A stretch of 64,000 nt of DNA, taken from the NCBI GenBank assembly GCA_036873755.1, contig JAVTVY010019607.1:1-64000 (forward strand). Reading direction: 5' to 3'. Every line of letters begins with the position of its first letter. Within the stretch, counting starts at the first letter, position 1. The notes below the pieces were generated by a model that was given only the letters and a program-made list of their open reading frames with translations, ran no database searches and had not been told where the DNA came from. Origin of the DNA: Hanleya hanleyi. Taxonomy: Eukaryota; Mollusca; Polyplacophora; Lepidopleurida; Hanleyidae. The position numbers and the translations under genes were made by a program. Shown here one piece after another: positions 13,870-26,156 of the stretch.

Positions 13870-14830
13870 TAAAAATCCAAGGTGGCTGATGGCAGCCATC
13901 TTGGATTACGGAGGTAACTGAAAAACCTTTCTCTCATCGATGTCAAGCCACTCTCCAAATTCGAAGTCGATCGCTTCAATCATTTTCGAGTTATTGTCCG
14001 GACAATTTCCAAGGGCTGATAGCTGACGGCGGCCGTCTTGAATTATGCAGGTAACTGAAAATCAATCTCAGCCGTCCTCTCACCTATGTCAAGGTATCCT
14101 CCAAGTTTGAAGTTGATCGGTTCAATAGTTCTCGAGTTATTGGTCGGAAAAGAAATGTGTGAATGGCTGACAGACTATGCAGGTAACTGAAAATCAATCC
14201 TAACCGTCCTGTCACCGAGGTCAAGCCACTCTGCAAGTTTGAAGTCGATCAGTTCAATCATTCTCGATTTATTGCCCGAACAAGATCCAAGCGTTTAAAA
14301 TTCAAGATGGCTGACAATGGCCATCTTGGATTACGCAGGTAACTGAAAAGCAATCCCAACCGTCTTCTTACTGATGTCAAGCCTCTCTCAAGTTTGAAGT
14401 CGATCGGTTCAATCGTTCTCGAGTTACTGGCCAAACAAGATCCAACTGCTGAAAATGCAAGATGGCTGCCGGCCATCTTGGATTACACAGACAAGGCTCG
14501 AATTGAACAAAATTCCATTTGACTGAAGTTTGCACATTTCTGTATCAATCATTACTATTATCTGAATTCTACATGCCCAACCCCTTATTTCGAGCCCTGA
14601 CATGAAGGTAACTGAAAAGCAATCCCAACAATCCTCTCACCGATGTCAAGACACTCTCCAAGTTTTTAGTCGATTAGTTCAATAGTTATTGGTCGGACAA
14701 GAAATGATCCAATTTCTGACAATGCAAGATGGCTGATAGCGGCCATCTTGGATTACACAGGTAACTGAAAAACAATCACAGCCGTCCTCTCATTGATGTC
14801 GAGCCACTCTCCAAGTTTCATGTACTATGG
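13870..14830 (+). repeat. Degenerate ~140-bp tandem repeat, about 7 copies
   Basis: Copies are marked by GCCATCTTGGATTACGCAGG followed by TAACTGAAAA at about 13891, 14027, 14168, 14320, 14469, 14600 and 14741, giving a spacing of roughly 135-150 bp. Each has CCAAGTTTGAAGTCGATCGG and TTCTCGAGTTATTGG upstream of the GCCATCTT box. The copies are far more diverged from one another than those of the 157-bp satellite, so this array is older or a domesticated fragment. The plan resembles the reverse complement of the satellite (see findings). Confidence 0.85.
14495..14596. mobile_element. Candidate 102-bp insertion with 8-bp inverted termini
   Basis: One monomer of the ~140-bp repeat is split between its GGATTACACAG and GGTAACTG parts. 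The extra sequence begins GGCTCGAA and ends TTCGAGCC, a perfect 8-bp inverted pair, and both flanks contain GACA. It could be a tiny MITE-like insertion. The termini are short, so chance is possible. Confidence 0.35.
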
Positions 14831-16724
14831 CATATTCTTTGATACAGAACTCGCGGCATGAATATTCGACACCCCTATAAATTTTATTTCGTTGAATTAA
14901 AATCGCTCAATCTATAAATGTTTGCTATATATGTTTCGAAAGGTGAAGGTTTGGTGAACAGTTCATCATTCGGATTCTTGACAAGCGAATTATTCTTAGT
15001 TGAGCAAACTTTTGTTCAGAAAAATGTAGTCTTCAAATTCTGACTTTTATCTGAGTCATGTTAAAACTAGCAATCTACCTTTAAAAGAAAGATGTTTTGA
15101 ACTTTTCAAGAGTGTCTCACTTTTTTTCAGTTTGAATTACAGCGTTTTATTTTTCACATAAATCACTATGTATTTCAAACATCTATAACTTCAAAACCTA
15201 AACGAAATGTTGGAAAAAAATCAGACGCGGTTGACGGGCCAGAAATGTATATAACGCTGTTTTAAAAAATTCAGAACAATCAAATGGAAAACTTAGACAA
15301 TAATAGATACAAAAACTGTAGAACTTAATGTGTAAAGTTTATGTCGAGAAAATGAGCAAAAAGCTCTGGAGGTCGCGATCGGAGATTAACCGGTCACCGG
15401 AATTAACTGTGGCGTACCGGAGAATCTATTGGCTACAACATTGTGTTAACTACTCAGAATAATTACAAAGCATTGAGTTTTATGATTGTCAGAAGTAGCG
15501 TTTTGTGCTTATTCTGAGGTGAAAACACCTCATTTCTCCATCCATTTCTCCCAGTAAACATAAGAAGATCGCCGAGCACCACAACAAGTTTTAGACACAA
15601 TAATCTTTAATTCAATAGGTAGTTGTGAGCCAAAGGTGGTTTTGGTTCTCATCATAAGTCTGATCTTGTGATTAGACAGCAATATAGTGCTTTCATCTTA
15701 AAATCATCGATTTTACTCAAACCACGGTCTTTACATCAGCCGAATTTTTTTTTTGAAATTAGTAATTCATTTTTGTGGCACTGCACCCGTACCTGATGGG
15801 GGCCAAACCTTCGCTAAACCGCGCCACGTCCTTTAACATTATCATGTTTTCACCAAAATAACGTCACATCTGGAAATGTTTAATATTGTACTTTGGAAAT
15901 TTGCGAAACAATATGGAGTTAATCAAGGTCCATAAAAGTGAATTTTATTTAGAGAAAAAGTTTACTGGCCTATAAATTTTTGCCCAATTAATGTCATACG
16001 AGCCAATTAGGGACTATTCATTTCAACTCAGACAAAACTGGTTCATTTCTCTTGTGGCAACAACACTTTTATATGATACAACAAAAACCCTGGAATTTTA
16101 AAAATGTATACACAATCTATCAATTATAAAACATTTATATTTTGTCAAGTACGTACGTACTAAATACGTTCACCATTTTGTTTAATGGCGTCATTTTAGG
16201 ATTTGTGAACGACGAGAAACTCCCCCGACTTTAAAGCCTGCTGGTGACCCACAGATCGCATAGTTCACCATTCAGTTTTCCTGTTGGCGTCTAGTGTTGA
16301 CCCATAATGTCTAATCATCACCGTCTTCTCACAAAAAATATTTACAATTTAGAATTGTGAATACATGACGCGCGGTTTAAAGGTGGAATGAAAGGACCAT
16401 TGTCTTGCCTTGTCAAAAGACGTTTTAGATCTTAATGCGTCCTCCGACGGTTTGACAACCGTTCATTCATCAAAATACTAACACGTCGATATAGGTCAGG
16501 AGATATGCCTTTTAAAAAAATATATGTTACAACTACAAACCAAGAAGATAATTTAATAGTCAAAACAACTATCTATTACCGCTTTTAGACTTAGCCCATT
16601 CATCATTCTGGCTCAATCTTGCACATTCTTCGTTCAAACTGAGAATCTCGATGGAGTAGGCCGTATAAACGGGCAGGTCTTAAGAGCTTTGCATGTACAC
16701 ACATAGGCCACACGATGCTTTTCG
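14831..16724. other. AT-rich intergenic DNA, nothing recognised
   Basis: No ORF, RNA gene or clear repeat. Between 15360 and 15420 there is a small GC-richer patch (GGTCACCGG, GGCGTACCGG) without further structure. Confidence 0.5.
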
Positions 16725-18690
16725 ATCGGAGAGGCACATGGCGTTTTCAGACACATTGGAGAATGTCACATTGCGTTTTTCACGAATTTTCCCCATAGCC
16801 GTATCATAAATGGGATATATCCCATGGCGTTATGAGTACATCACATGGTGTTTTCAAACATGGGACTATATCACATAGCGTTTTCGCACATGAGAGTATA
16901 TCACTTTGCATCTTCATACATGAGAGTATATCACACAGCGTTGTCACACATGCATGGAGTATATCTCATAGCATTTTCACACACGAAAGTATATCACATA
17001 AGGTATGGAGATGAGAGTATATCACATAGCGTTTTCACACATGAAAGTATATCCCATAAGATATGAAGATGAGAGTATATCACATAGCGTTTTCACGCAT
17101 GAAAGTATATCAGATAAGGTATGGAGATGAGAGTATATCACATAGCGTTTTCACACATGAAAGTATATCCCATAAGATATGAAGATGAGAGTATATCACA
17201 TAGCGTTTTCACGCATGAAAGTATATCAGATAAGGTATGGAGATGAGAGTATATCACATAGCGTTTTCAGACATGAAAGTATATCACAATAGATATGGAG
17301 ATGAGAGCATATCACATAGCGTTTTCACTCATGAAAGTATATCACATAAGATATGGAGATGAGAGTATATCACATAGCGTTTTCACACATGAAAGTATAT
17401 CACATAAGATATGGTGATGAGAGTATATCTCATAGCATTTTCACACACGAAAGTATATCACATAAGGTATGGAGATGAGAGTATATCACATAGCGTTTTC
17501 ACACATGAAAGTATATCCCACAAGATATGAAGATGAGAGTATATCACATAGCGTTTTCACACATGAAAGTATATCCCATAGGATATGAAGATGAGAGTAT
17601 ATCACATAGCGTTTTCACACATGAAAGTATATCACATATGGTATAGAGATAAGAGTATATCACATAGCGTTTCAAGCATGGAAGTATATCACAATAGATA
17701 TGGAGATGAGAGCATATCACATAGCGTTTTCACTCATGAAAGTATATCACATAAGATATGGTGATGAGAGTATATCACATATCGTTTTCACGCATGAAAG
17801 TATATCACATAAGGTATGGAGATGAGAGTATATCACATAGCGTTTTCACGCATGAAAGTATATCACATAAGGTATTGTGATAAGAGTATATCACATAGCG
17901 TTTTCACGCATGAAAGTATATCACATAATATATGGAGATGGGAGTATATCACATAGCGTTTTCACGCATGAAAGTATATCACATAAGGTATTGTGATAAG
18001 AGTATATCACAGTGTTTTCACGCATGAAAGTATATCACATAATGTATGGAGATGAAAGTATATCACATAAGGTATGGAGATGAGAGTATATCACATAGCG
18101 TTTTCACGCATGAAAGTATATCACATAAGGTATGGAGATGAGAGTATATCTCATAGCGTTTTCACGCATGAAAGTATATCACATAAGGTATGGTGATGCG
18201 AGTATATCACATAAGGTATGGAGATGAGAGTATATCACATAGATTTCTCACGCATGAAAGTATATCAAATAAGGTATGGAGATGAGAGTATATCACATAG
18301 CGTTTTCACGCATGAAAGTATATCACATAAGGTATGGAGATGAGAGTATATCTCATAGCGTTTTCACGCATGAAAGTATATCACATAAGGTATGGTGATG
18401 CGAGTATATCACATAAGGCAAGGAGATGGGAGTATATCACATAGATTTCTCACGCATGAAAGTATATCAAATAAGGTATGGAGATGAGAGTATATCACAT
18501 AGCGTTTTCACGGATGAAAGTATATCACATAAGGTATGGAGATGAGAGTATATCTCATAGCGTTTTCACGTGATGCGAGTATATCACATAAGGTATGGTG
18601 ATGCGAGTATATCACATAAGGTATGGTGATGCGAGTATATCACATAGCGTTTTCAAGCATCGGTGTACATAACATGGTGAGATCGCACAT
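16725..18690 (+). repeat. 58-bp satellite made of two ~29-bp halves
   Basis: Units such as GAGTATATCACATAGCGTTT then TCACACATGAAAGTATATCA then CATAAGGTATGGAGATGA repeat every 58 bp (for example unit starts at 17073 and 17131). Each unit contains two related halves, both carrying AGTATATCACATA. The left 150-200 bases are degenerate single halves, as at an old array edge. The ORFs at 16832-17066 are by-products. Confidence 0.95.
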
Positions 18691-20480
18691 GGGAGTAAGC
18701 CTGCATTAAAGAACATACATGTTACAGTAGTAGTACTAAGTTAACGAGGGAGCATGTGAAGTGCGGTGTGGGGGAACGGGTTGCACGGTATACTCTGTAT
18801 GGCCAGTACCCATTGTACTACGATGGAGTGCCCAATCAAACCAAACCAAACCAAACTAAGTTACTGGCAAATATGCAGCACAGTACTGCAAAAATACAGT
18901 AATATTGCAGTAAATCATATTTACTCTAATTCTAAAGAAAATTAAACTGTGCAGCAATGGTTGCCTGATGAAAAATCTCTTTATAAAGTATACGGCAGGC
19001 TTATAGCGGAATAGCCTTTTGTTCAACTAGAAGAACAATTCGTTGATGGAGCAAGCAGTTCAAGATAAATGAAGTATCATAATGCGCATCTGTCTGGTGT
19101 TTGGCAACAAACAACATATGTGAGCCGTTGAATGACTCAATATACTTATCAACTGATGTATTCTTGTTAACTGATGTATTTCTGATCATGCGACAATTAA
19201 CTTTTTGTTAATATATACTAACAAGTTTACGCGAGTGCACAGAACGTATATTTGTGCTGTGAGCAATTGATGGACGATAGCAATCTATATGTGAATTCAT
19301 AAAATACTACCGTATTGGATATTGTGTCCAAAATATAACAGCATCAATTTTAGATGAAAGAATAATCAGAAAAGATCAAACGGAAAAAAAAACAAAAAAA
19401 GACATAGAGCGTCATAGTAAAATAATACAAAATATTTGTAAATCTTGAATTCTCCTCAATACGGCACGGGTATTCGGGCGACGTGATTTGCACAAATTAT
19501 CACTGCCACCATTCCCAATTGTTTAATGTAGAAAGTTCAATGCAGATGCAGTATTCTTATCTGTTTTGAAGAGAGCGCATATCCACTGTAAATTGAGACC
19601 AAACAATGCCGCCCTTTGCTCTAACAGTTTTCGGTAATAAACATCTCGTGGCGCTAGTTACCCTGATAAAATCTCCCTAAATTCCAATCGGATATTTTAA
19701 GCAAACATGTAAGAAATAATCGAGGAAGATGAAGACAGGATCGTCGGAATATATCAAAATAACTCAATTACCACCATAGAACACTTATCAATATATCATG
19801 TTTTACAAAGAAGCCTTGTCAAAGGATTATTTTAATCCACAAAGCTAATTGCCGTGTGCTGGTCCGCATGTTTGATTTCTCATTAAAGATATTTAATAAA
19901 TACAGCAAACATAAACAAGATTGCTTTGGGGTGTACTTCTCGTCCAGGGTAAATTAGATCAAGACCAATATATTGCCGAGTAAACATTCGAAACCTGAGT
20001 AATCGGATTTCGCATATAAACACAAACTCGCTCCCGTGTATTTTGAACGAATGATTGTAACAAACCCACGGCCAGGTCATTAATGAAATTTTAGCCATAC
20101 TATATACGTTTTCAATAAAAAAAAACGATTTTGAAAGACACAAACCACTTCGAACAAAAATACAACAGCAGAAGTCGACAGTTTTCAGATAGTTTTGCAA
20201 TATGCAAGTCTGTACTGCGACATTGAATGAAAATTGTATATGCGTGAAAAAACAACAACATATTTTTGCACGGTAAGGGGTTACTCACAGCTTTTTCCCT
20301 TTGGGAAATATTCATTTCTTCCGCAGTGCGAGGTCAGCATCATCATGTCTTGCTGACATCATTGAAAACTGTTGACCGCTTATGTCTTGTAAGAAATCAC
20401 CTTGTGTTTTCATTATTTCTATTTCATACACATCTGGAATTAGCGTTAACAGTCATAAGAAATATGGATCTTTCGGGATA
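18691..20480. other. AT-rich intergenic DNA
   Basis: A short CCAAA/CCAAAC microsatellite lies at about 18834-18858. Minus-strand frames at 19001-19189 and 19883-20200 have no recognisable domain, and their composition is that of AT-rich chance ORFs. No RNA gene seen. Confidence 0.5.
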
Positions 20481-20559
20481 CCGACATTATCCCCCAACGA
20501 CAGTTCCCCCAGCGACAGTTTCCCCACCGACATTTCCCCCCACGACATTTTCCCCAGCC
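20481..20559 (+). repeat. Five ~16-bp CGACA-TTCCCCC tandem units
   Basis: Units of the form CGACAGTTTCCCCAC are repeated five times with small changes. A (TCTG)n run follows at about 20596-20614. Confidence 0.85.
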
Positions 20560-20639
20560 TAATATTACGTGCTGTAATAATTATGTCTGTTTGTGCTGTC
20601 TGTCTGTCTGTCCGTTCTTTTTTCCTTGCCGCTGATTAT

Positions 20640-20690
20640 TGACGCGGAAATTCTTTTATGGACGACGGCTGAATAGTGAATGTCGGATCT
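20640..20690 (+). repeat. Dispersed 51-bp tract, contiguous version
   Basis: TGACGCGGAAATTCTTTT at 20640-20657 recurs exactly at 23498-23515, and the overlapping TTATGGACGACGGCTGAATA at 20656-20675 recurs exactly at 28027-28046. The similarity continues a few bases further (TGAATG.CGG). The family is not recognised. Confidence 0.8.
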
Positions 20691-21337
20691 GACACTTGCT
20701 ATCGCATGTGTGGACGTTGACACGATGGACACGATGTGCACCACGTACTGTCAAAATATCTATTCCGGGAACTATTAAACGTGTGATGTTTTCCATGTAT
20801 CCTAATCATATAGTCTGTTGTCACATACCCATCATCTATCTGAGGACGTTATTTAAAAGGGTTATATTTATTTCTGATATAATATAGCTGATATAAAATA
20901 GAAATATATCCAGCTATTTACCCCGGACGGCATGTTCAAAATATTGACAAACTAAGTCCCGAAAGCACAACCTTGCACAGCATCTAGAATTAAAAATTGC
21001 ACCTTTCTCCCCAAATTGAATTAAAATCCGTCCAAAACTGACGAAAATCGCTTATATCCCCAAGTTTGTTCTTGGTGCACAACCACGTTGGTCTATGAAG
21101 CCTTGCCATAAAATACTATGAAATTGGCATATCTCTACCCGTGTTTAGTTCAGATACGATGAAAATATTACTGGCATGGAAAGGAATAAGCGGCTGTGTT
21201 GCCCCGAGGATGTGCACATCAATATCCGAGTGGCAACAAACTGCATTTTCTCATCGAACTGTATTCCAGGCTAATTTATCTTTCCTCTAGTAAAACAGTA
21301 CGATGAAGAATGGATAATTTTGAATGTGTAAAAATCC
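20691..21337. other. AT-rich spacer, nothing recognised
   Basis: No ORF with a recognisable domain and no repeat structure seen. Confidence 0.5.
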
Positions 21338-23657
21338 TCACATCCAAAAGTTCCCACATGCTTTCGTGTGCAAAGGGAATCCAGTCAGTAGTATGTAGTG
21401 TGGAAAACTCCTAGTATTCAGCGGCGGAATTGGACAGATGACGACGTCACTGGCTGGGGAGGGAGCAGCGGCGTTGATCGACCGGTCTGACCTGCAGCGA
21501 GTGCAGCGACAATTAATCCGGACGCTATTAAATCCCAGGCGAGACAGCCTACCGTCTTCATGCACTTCTACGATGAGCAGGTCGTTATCATGGATGATAT
21601 CGGAGAGGTCGGTAATTCCATTTTCAATCACCCAAATCGACCATCACGAGTACTCATCTTGACCAAATGTGAAACGGTTTTTTCTTGAGAATACGATTTT
21701 ACTCGGAGAGTCAAACAGAACTGATACTGTACGATTCATTCAAAATTCGAATTTGATTGACCCTTCGAAGAAAGGACGCGGTCGGGGAGCCCGATGAAAT
21801 TATAAGTAAAGGCCGGGTGCCCATGGTGTCCATATCCATGGCGTGGTGGCCTGAAGAATCGTTCGTCGACCTCTGTTGACGAAGGCTTCGGCGAGGGGTC
21901 TCTGATCCTGGAACAGGACATAACCGAAATTAATAAAAAATACGTCTGGATCCCCTCATCAGTCGTCACCATGTAGCGATCGGGATCATCTTGCCGGACT
22001 CGTATCAGTCCTGCAGCGTGAAGACGAGTGATTGCCCTCTACCAGGCCGTCAAGCCCCATGGGGTAAGTGCAAGTCTGGTTGAAAACACAAGACATCTAT
22101 CTCTTACATCGAGTCGGCCGACGCCATTTTCCTCGCAGCCGGGTTATTGACATAAGGCAACGCATAGGTGAACCAGCTGGTTACCAAAGACAATTATCAT
22201 CGCCGGCTAGGCGTAATTTATATAACGCAGAATTTGTTTAGTTTAACGTGAAAAGCATTTTAAAAGTCAGTTTAAGCGCACACTACCCGATGGTGATTAA
22301 AAATCTCAGAGACATATATTTTGTCCGCGAAGACTTTGAAGATGCAAAGACCCCCAAAGCACGGATATTTGCTCATCGAGCTGAAACAGGTCGCACCTGA
22401 TCATATATGGCTGCGGAGAGATCCAATACGTATATATGTGGAAAGGCCGAGCCCCGGGTCCCCTAGTTATTTATGTACAATATCGGCTCGAGTACAGAAG
22501 CATGCGCCTACACTCCGGGTGCTAAAGACATCCCAACCCGACGTGGTCAGAAGAATATGCGCCGGGCGGACTCTACTCTGGTACATTGCCTCTGTGAGAC
22601 TGGGCAAAATATCTTATGACCAAGTCACAGGAGACCAATTTGTAGTGATGTAGAACAGGTCCCTGTGCACTGGCAAATAAGCGACTATTTTAGGTCCGAA
22701 AAAACAATTATTACAGAAAGATGGATTTCTTAGCGCCTTCGGCTACCTTTTTGCTCGGTAGATTGAAGCATACGAAAAAACTTACGAAGGTCTAACAACG
22801 CCTTGTTCAATCCCACCCACATTGAAAACGATGCAGACCCTCCAAGAATATTCAGTGTATGCCCGAATGGTGGCGCCGATGTTCTTGTGATTGACCTACG
22901 ATGCGTTCGGCAAGCATAGGTCTCATAATACTCGGCGGACGGCGTCCATGATCTGGAGCATGGAATGGATCCGAAAGTCGTTCAAACGCCGGTGGTAGGT
23001 GTTAAAGAAGGCTTCCAACTCGGTCTAAGTGTGTTGCATGCGAACAAATTCACACCTCAACCCAAACCTCGAAACCATCGTAGCACGATGCCTTTATGTA
23101 CTCCGGGTTATTTGTCCGCGTCGCTCGTTGTAGCGGAGGTGGTCATAGACATCATCATTAAAAGTTCAATGATGCTCATTTCAGTAGCAGCGGCTGGAGG
23201 ACGGTGGGTCGCTGTTCGATGATGGCAAAGCCGTAAACGCCTGAAAAGTGGAACGTTGCACTTTTGAGTCGAATCTCTCGGACATCCACAGGGTTAATGT
23301 CTCGCCGGCATCAGTTGGGAAGGCCCTGGTGTGGCCTAAAGGTTCACGTCAAAGCCGATGATTCGTGGTTGTCTCCTCAAACCATGTACGTGTAGAGGAA
23401 GTGACCTTTGGCCTGGTCGTAGCTGGAGTTGGCGTCAAGTAATTGCAGGCATTTGGATTTGATGCGAACTGTCGCATGAAAAAGGGTTTTCGATAACTGA
23501 CGCGGAAATTCTTTTGTTTAACATGTACTGTTGGTTTGATGCCTATAAGCGTGGAGAGGATCATCCCTTTTGACATGCCCTGCTTTGGCGACGTACCAGT
23601 TGAGGAAAGGTGACCATACAGACTCGAAATGAACCCGAAGACGAGAAAATAGCTCAA
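21338..23657 (-). pseudogene. GC-richer block of broken reading frames, identity unknown
   Basis: The composition is clearly GC-richer than the surrounding AT-rich DNA. The minus strand reads as protein-like text that changes frame and meets stops. From right to left these include 23657-23349 (GHLSSTGTSPKQGMSKG; RTWFEETTTNHRL), about 23020-22930 (LEAFFNTYHRRLNDFRIHS; MLQIMDAVRRVL), about 22990-22730 (HTLNILGGSASFSMWVGLNK; ALLDLRKFFRMLQS), about 22050-21740 (ITRLHAAGLIRVRQDDPDRY; FFINFGYVLFQDQRPLAEAF in another frame) and 21660-21338 (ENGITDLSDIIHDNDLLIVE). One plus-strand frame, 22342-22653, also looks protein-like. I recognise no family. The best reading is an old inserted or duplicated coding segment decayed by frameshifts, but several true exons cannot be excluded. 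Confidence 0.4.
23498..23515 (+). repeat. Second copy of an 18-bp dispersed tract
   Basis: TGACGCGGAAATTCTTTT, identical to 20640-20657. After this tract the sequence departs from the copy at 20.6 kb. Confidence 0.75.
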
Positions 23658-24640
23658 ATATTCAGGCCTGAACCTAGACGTATGTGTTTGCGCAGAAATA
23701 GTAATGGCGATGGATTGATCCTTTGAAATGAAGATATTTTTTACTGCTGTATTTCAATGAATATAGGTTTGTGAGAACTAAAGGTCTTGTCTGTGGGCTC
23801 ATGAATCTTCAGTTCAGACAAAACTTAATCCAAGACTAATACTTTCCCAACACTTTCCAGTTATGCTAAATTCAGTTGAGTTATATTATTCAACTATATT
23901 TTTCCATATCCTGGAGAGAGACGGTTAATATATATAGAGTTCGTTTGTTCCTCAATCCTGGTCCGTCTGTCTGTATTTCATGAAAATAAAACACCGTGTA
24001 AACAGCGTCATGTTTAGTGATCCAGTTATTCCAGGTCGACATAATTTGCGAGGAGGGTGATCTTCTTGGGACCATGAGATGAAGCAATGACTGTATTTAT
24101 GCATTTTACAATGAAGAACAATTTTGCATAGCGGAGAAAACTCATATATATGACAGAATGAATACTTTTCTCTAAATTCCATCAGAACTATATATCTTTT
24201 GGGAGGAAATTCGAAGTATTTTTGCTCAATAGCAATATTCTATTTCATATAGGCATGGATAGTAAAAATATTCTATGTCCTATAGATAATAGCAATATAA
24301 ACTTTACCATGATCCACAGAACGTGTGTCACAGCACATACTATAAGAAATCTGTCCGCTGACATAGTCCTCGTTGTATATGTATATCTAAGTGAAGTGAA
24401 TATTCCCTTTACTCTGCCCCGAAAGATCTCGTCTAATTTTGAGGTTTTTCTCCTGTCTTTTCATCTCCAGTAGACTCCATGGCAAGTCCTACAGCTGACA
24501 TGCGCGGTTCGGTGTGATGCTGTACTTGAAAGTAGTTTCAACATGGATTCCCACCAGTGCGGGTCGAGTCACTATATCCTACATTATAGTACGAGATCGT
24601 GTCGAGTGAGACGAACTCAGCACTTTCAATCACGTGCGGT
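23658..24640. other. AT-rich intergenic DNA
   Basis: No supportable gene. The frame at 24222-24473 is AT-rich, low complexity and without a recognisable domain. Confidence 0.5.
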
Positions 24641-24649
24641 CTCATTCGC

Positions 24650-25300
24650 TACTTCTCGAGGATAGACGGCTCTAGCGTCCGCGTTCGTTTTTGAGTACAT
24701 AGATCGGTTTCAGCCCGATCGAAGTGAGGCGGAACGGGCGACGCGACAAAATCGCCTGCGAAATGGAGCAATGGTTGGTACGTATAGCTTGCACGCCACA
24801 CGCGAAGCGGCAAAACGGTGTTCAAAGGCGGGCGATGCGAATCGCGCCGCTCGCTTCAGCTGACGCCGCGATTTCGATATTGACCAATAACAGCCCTGCT
24901 ATCTTCGTCTGTTTGACGAGAAGAAGCAGAAGAAGTTCTTCCTCGACCTCATCCATTTTGTTTGGCCCACGTGATAAAGCAGTTGCGTTTGTCGCCCGCA
25001 TCTGGCGTGACACCCCCAAAACGAAAAAGCGCCAAAATTCGCAAAGCGAATTCGCCCGATTGCCGCGATTCAAGCTCGTTCCATCTGGAGATGTATTGGA
25101 AATTTCGACAGTAAATCAGATCCCTCCGGAGATTTCCACTCGACAATTCCGAATGGTGCAGTCTGATATCACTGGTGTTGGCCCGCCGTTCGTCTGTTTC
25201 AAGTCCCATGTCCATATGTCGGCCTCCTTCGGGTTTTCAACTGGTAATAACGTAGATAATTCCATACACATTGCTAAGAATATTTCATAAATCCTCCAAG
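24650..25300 (-). mobile_element. Possible PIF/Harbinger-type remnant
   Basis: A CG-rich island with many copies of GCGA/TCGC words (GGGCGACGCGAC, GGCGATGCGAATCGC, GCGAATTCGC) sits in AT-rich DNA. On the minus strand a frame opens MDEVEEELLLLLLVKQTK after a plausible leader, which resembles the acidic/leucine start of Harbinger transposases. It then shifts (YWSISKSRRQLKR in another frame) and runs straight into the GCGA-rich end. No catalytic domain is present. The plus-strand 188-codon frame over the same bases starts at a GTG and has no known domain. It could equally be an ordinary CpG island. Confidence 0.3.
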
Positions 25301-25906
25301 ATCCCTCTGTCGGGTTCGCGGTCAAATTTCGGTATCTGCAGATTCGTCCCCGAATCAATTTAGTTTTAAAAGCCAAGTTTAATCGCTCGATTATCGATTT
25401 AGGTGAGTTATTTTGTACTGAAGTATTTCAGGTCTAAAAATCGGACAACGACAACTTTACTGATCCGCTTCAAGCAGGCTGAATTTTAGTAGGCGATGTC
25501 TAAATTGACTCATCAATAAAGTGTGCGTATTGCCTTTAGAATGTACCATGCATGTCCTACATACGTTGATTAAGAAGCACAACATACAGAATATCGCATA
25601 GATGTGACAAGAAAACAATGTGATTAAATGAACGGGGTGTAGTGGGATAATAAAGGATGAGGCGGGATGATTCCTGGAAGCCATCTCTACTTCAAACAAG
25701 GACTGATTGGAGGCTCATATTAATAGTGTGTTTTGCTTGTACGTATAATGCTGTCTGGGGTGTATATAACAGGAGAAATATATATATCACATAAGTTTCA
25801 CGCCTCTGTATATTTTACGCAGATTAACCACAGTCACGGATTTCTCATCTAAGTGAGTGGGGCAAACAGTCACCAGTGGCAATGTAACCTCCTTTCACAT
25901 ATAATT
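25301..25906. other. Intergenic DNA, nothing recognised
   Basis: AT-rich, with no convincing ORF or repeat. Confidence 0.5.
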
Positions 25907-25915
25907 TTGAGCACT

Positions 25916-26107
25916 TACAGTACAGGGCAGAAATAACTTAACTTTGAATGCGATTCCCTTGCGTGCTATAATGCCGTTGCTATAATAGCAACGAAGATGA
26001 CTTTCTACAGTCGTAATCAAAACGCGCACACTTTTGTAACCACAGGTATTCGCTCGTGTTTTGATTCTACTCTCGTCGCGTTCCAGTTATTTCTGCCCTG
26101 TACTGTA
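25916..26107. mobile_element. 192-bp MITE-like element, 23-bp perfect inverted repeats
   Basis: TACAGTACAGGGCAGAAATA plus ACT at 25916-25938 is the exact reverse complement of 26085-26107. The flanks are TTGAGCACT (25907-25915) and TTGAGCAAT (26108-26116), a 9-bp direct repeat with one mismatch, as expected of a target-site duplication. The inside holds a small perfect hairpin (CGTTGCTAT/ATAGCAACG, about 25974-25993) and a further inverted pair AATCAAAAC/GTTTTGATT, so most of the element can fold back. A 9-bp duplication is typical of Mutator-like elements and an 8-bp one of hAT; I do not assign a family. Confidence 0.8.
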
Positions 26108-26156
26108 TTGAGCAATATTACGCTGTTTGTAGTTATCTAGAAGTGGGTGTTCGATA

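Noticed and set aside
16725..18690. CRISPR-like regular repeats
   Set aside because: There are no unique spacers, since both halves of each unit repeat; the DNA is eukaryotic. It is a satellite.
21338..21631. Doublecortin-like reading of ENGITDLSDIIHDNDLLIVE
   Set aside because: Only a loose resemblance over about 20 residues, with no second repeat and no upstream part of the fold.
24724..25290. 188-codon plus-strand ORF
   Set aside because: It opens at a GTG, lacks any recognisable domain and overlaps several minus-strand frames in a CG-rich island; more likely open by composition.
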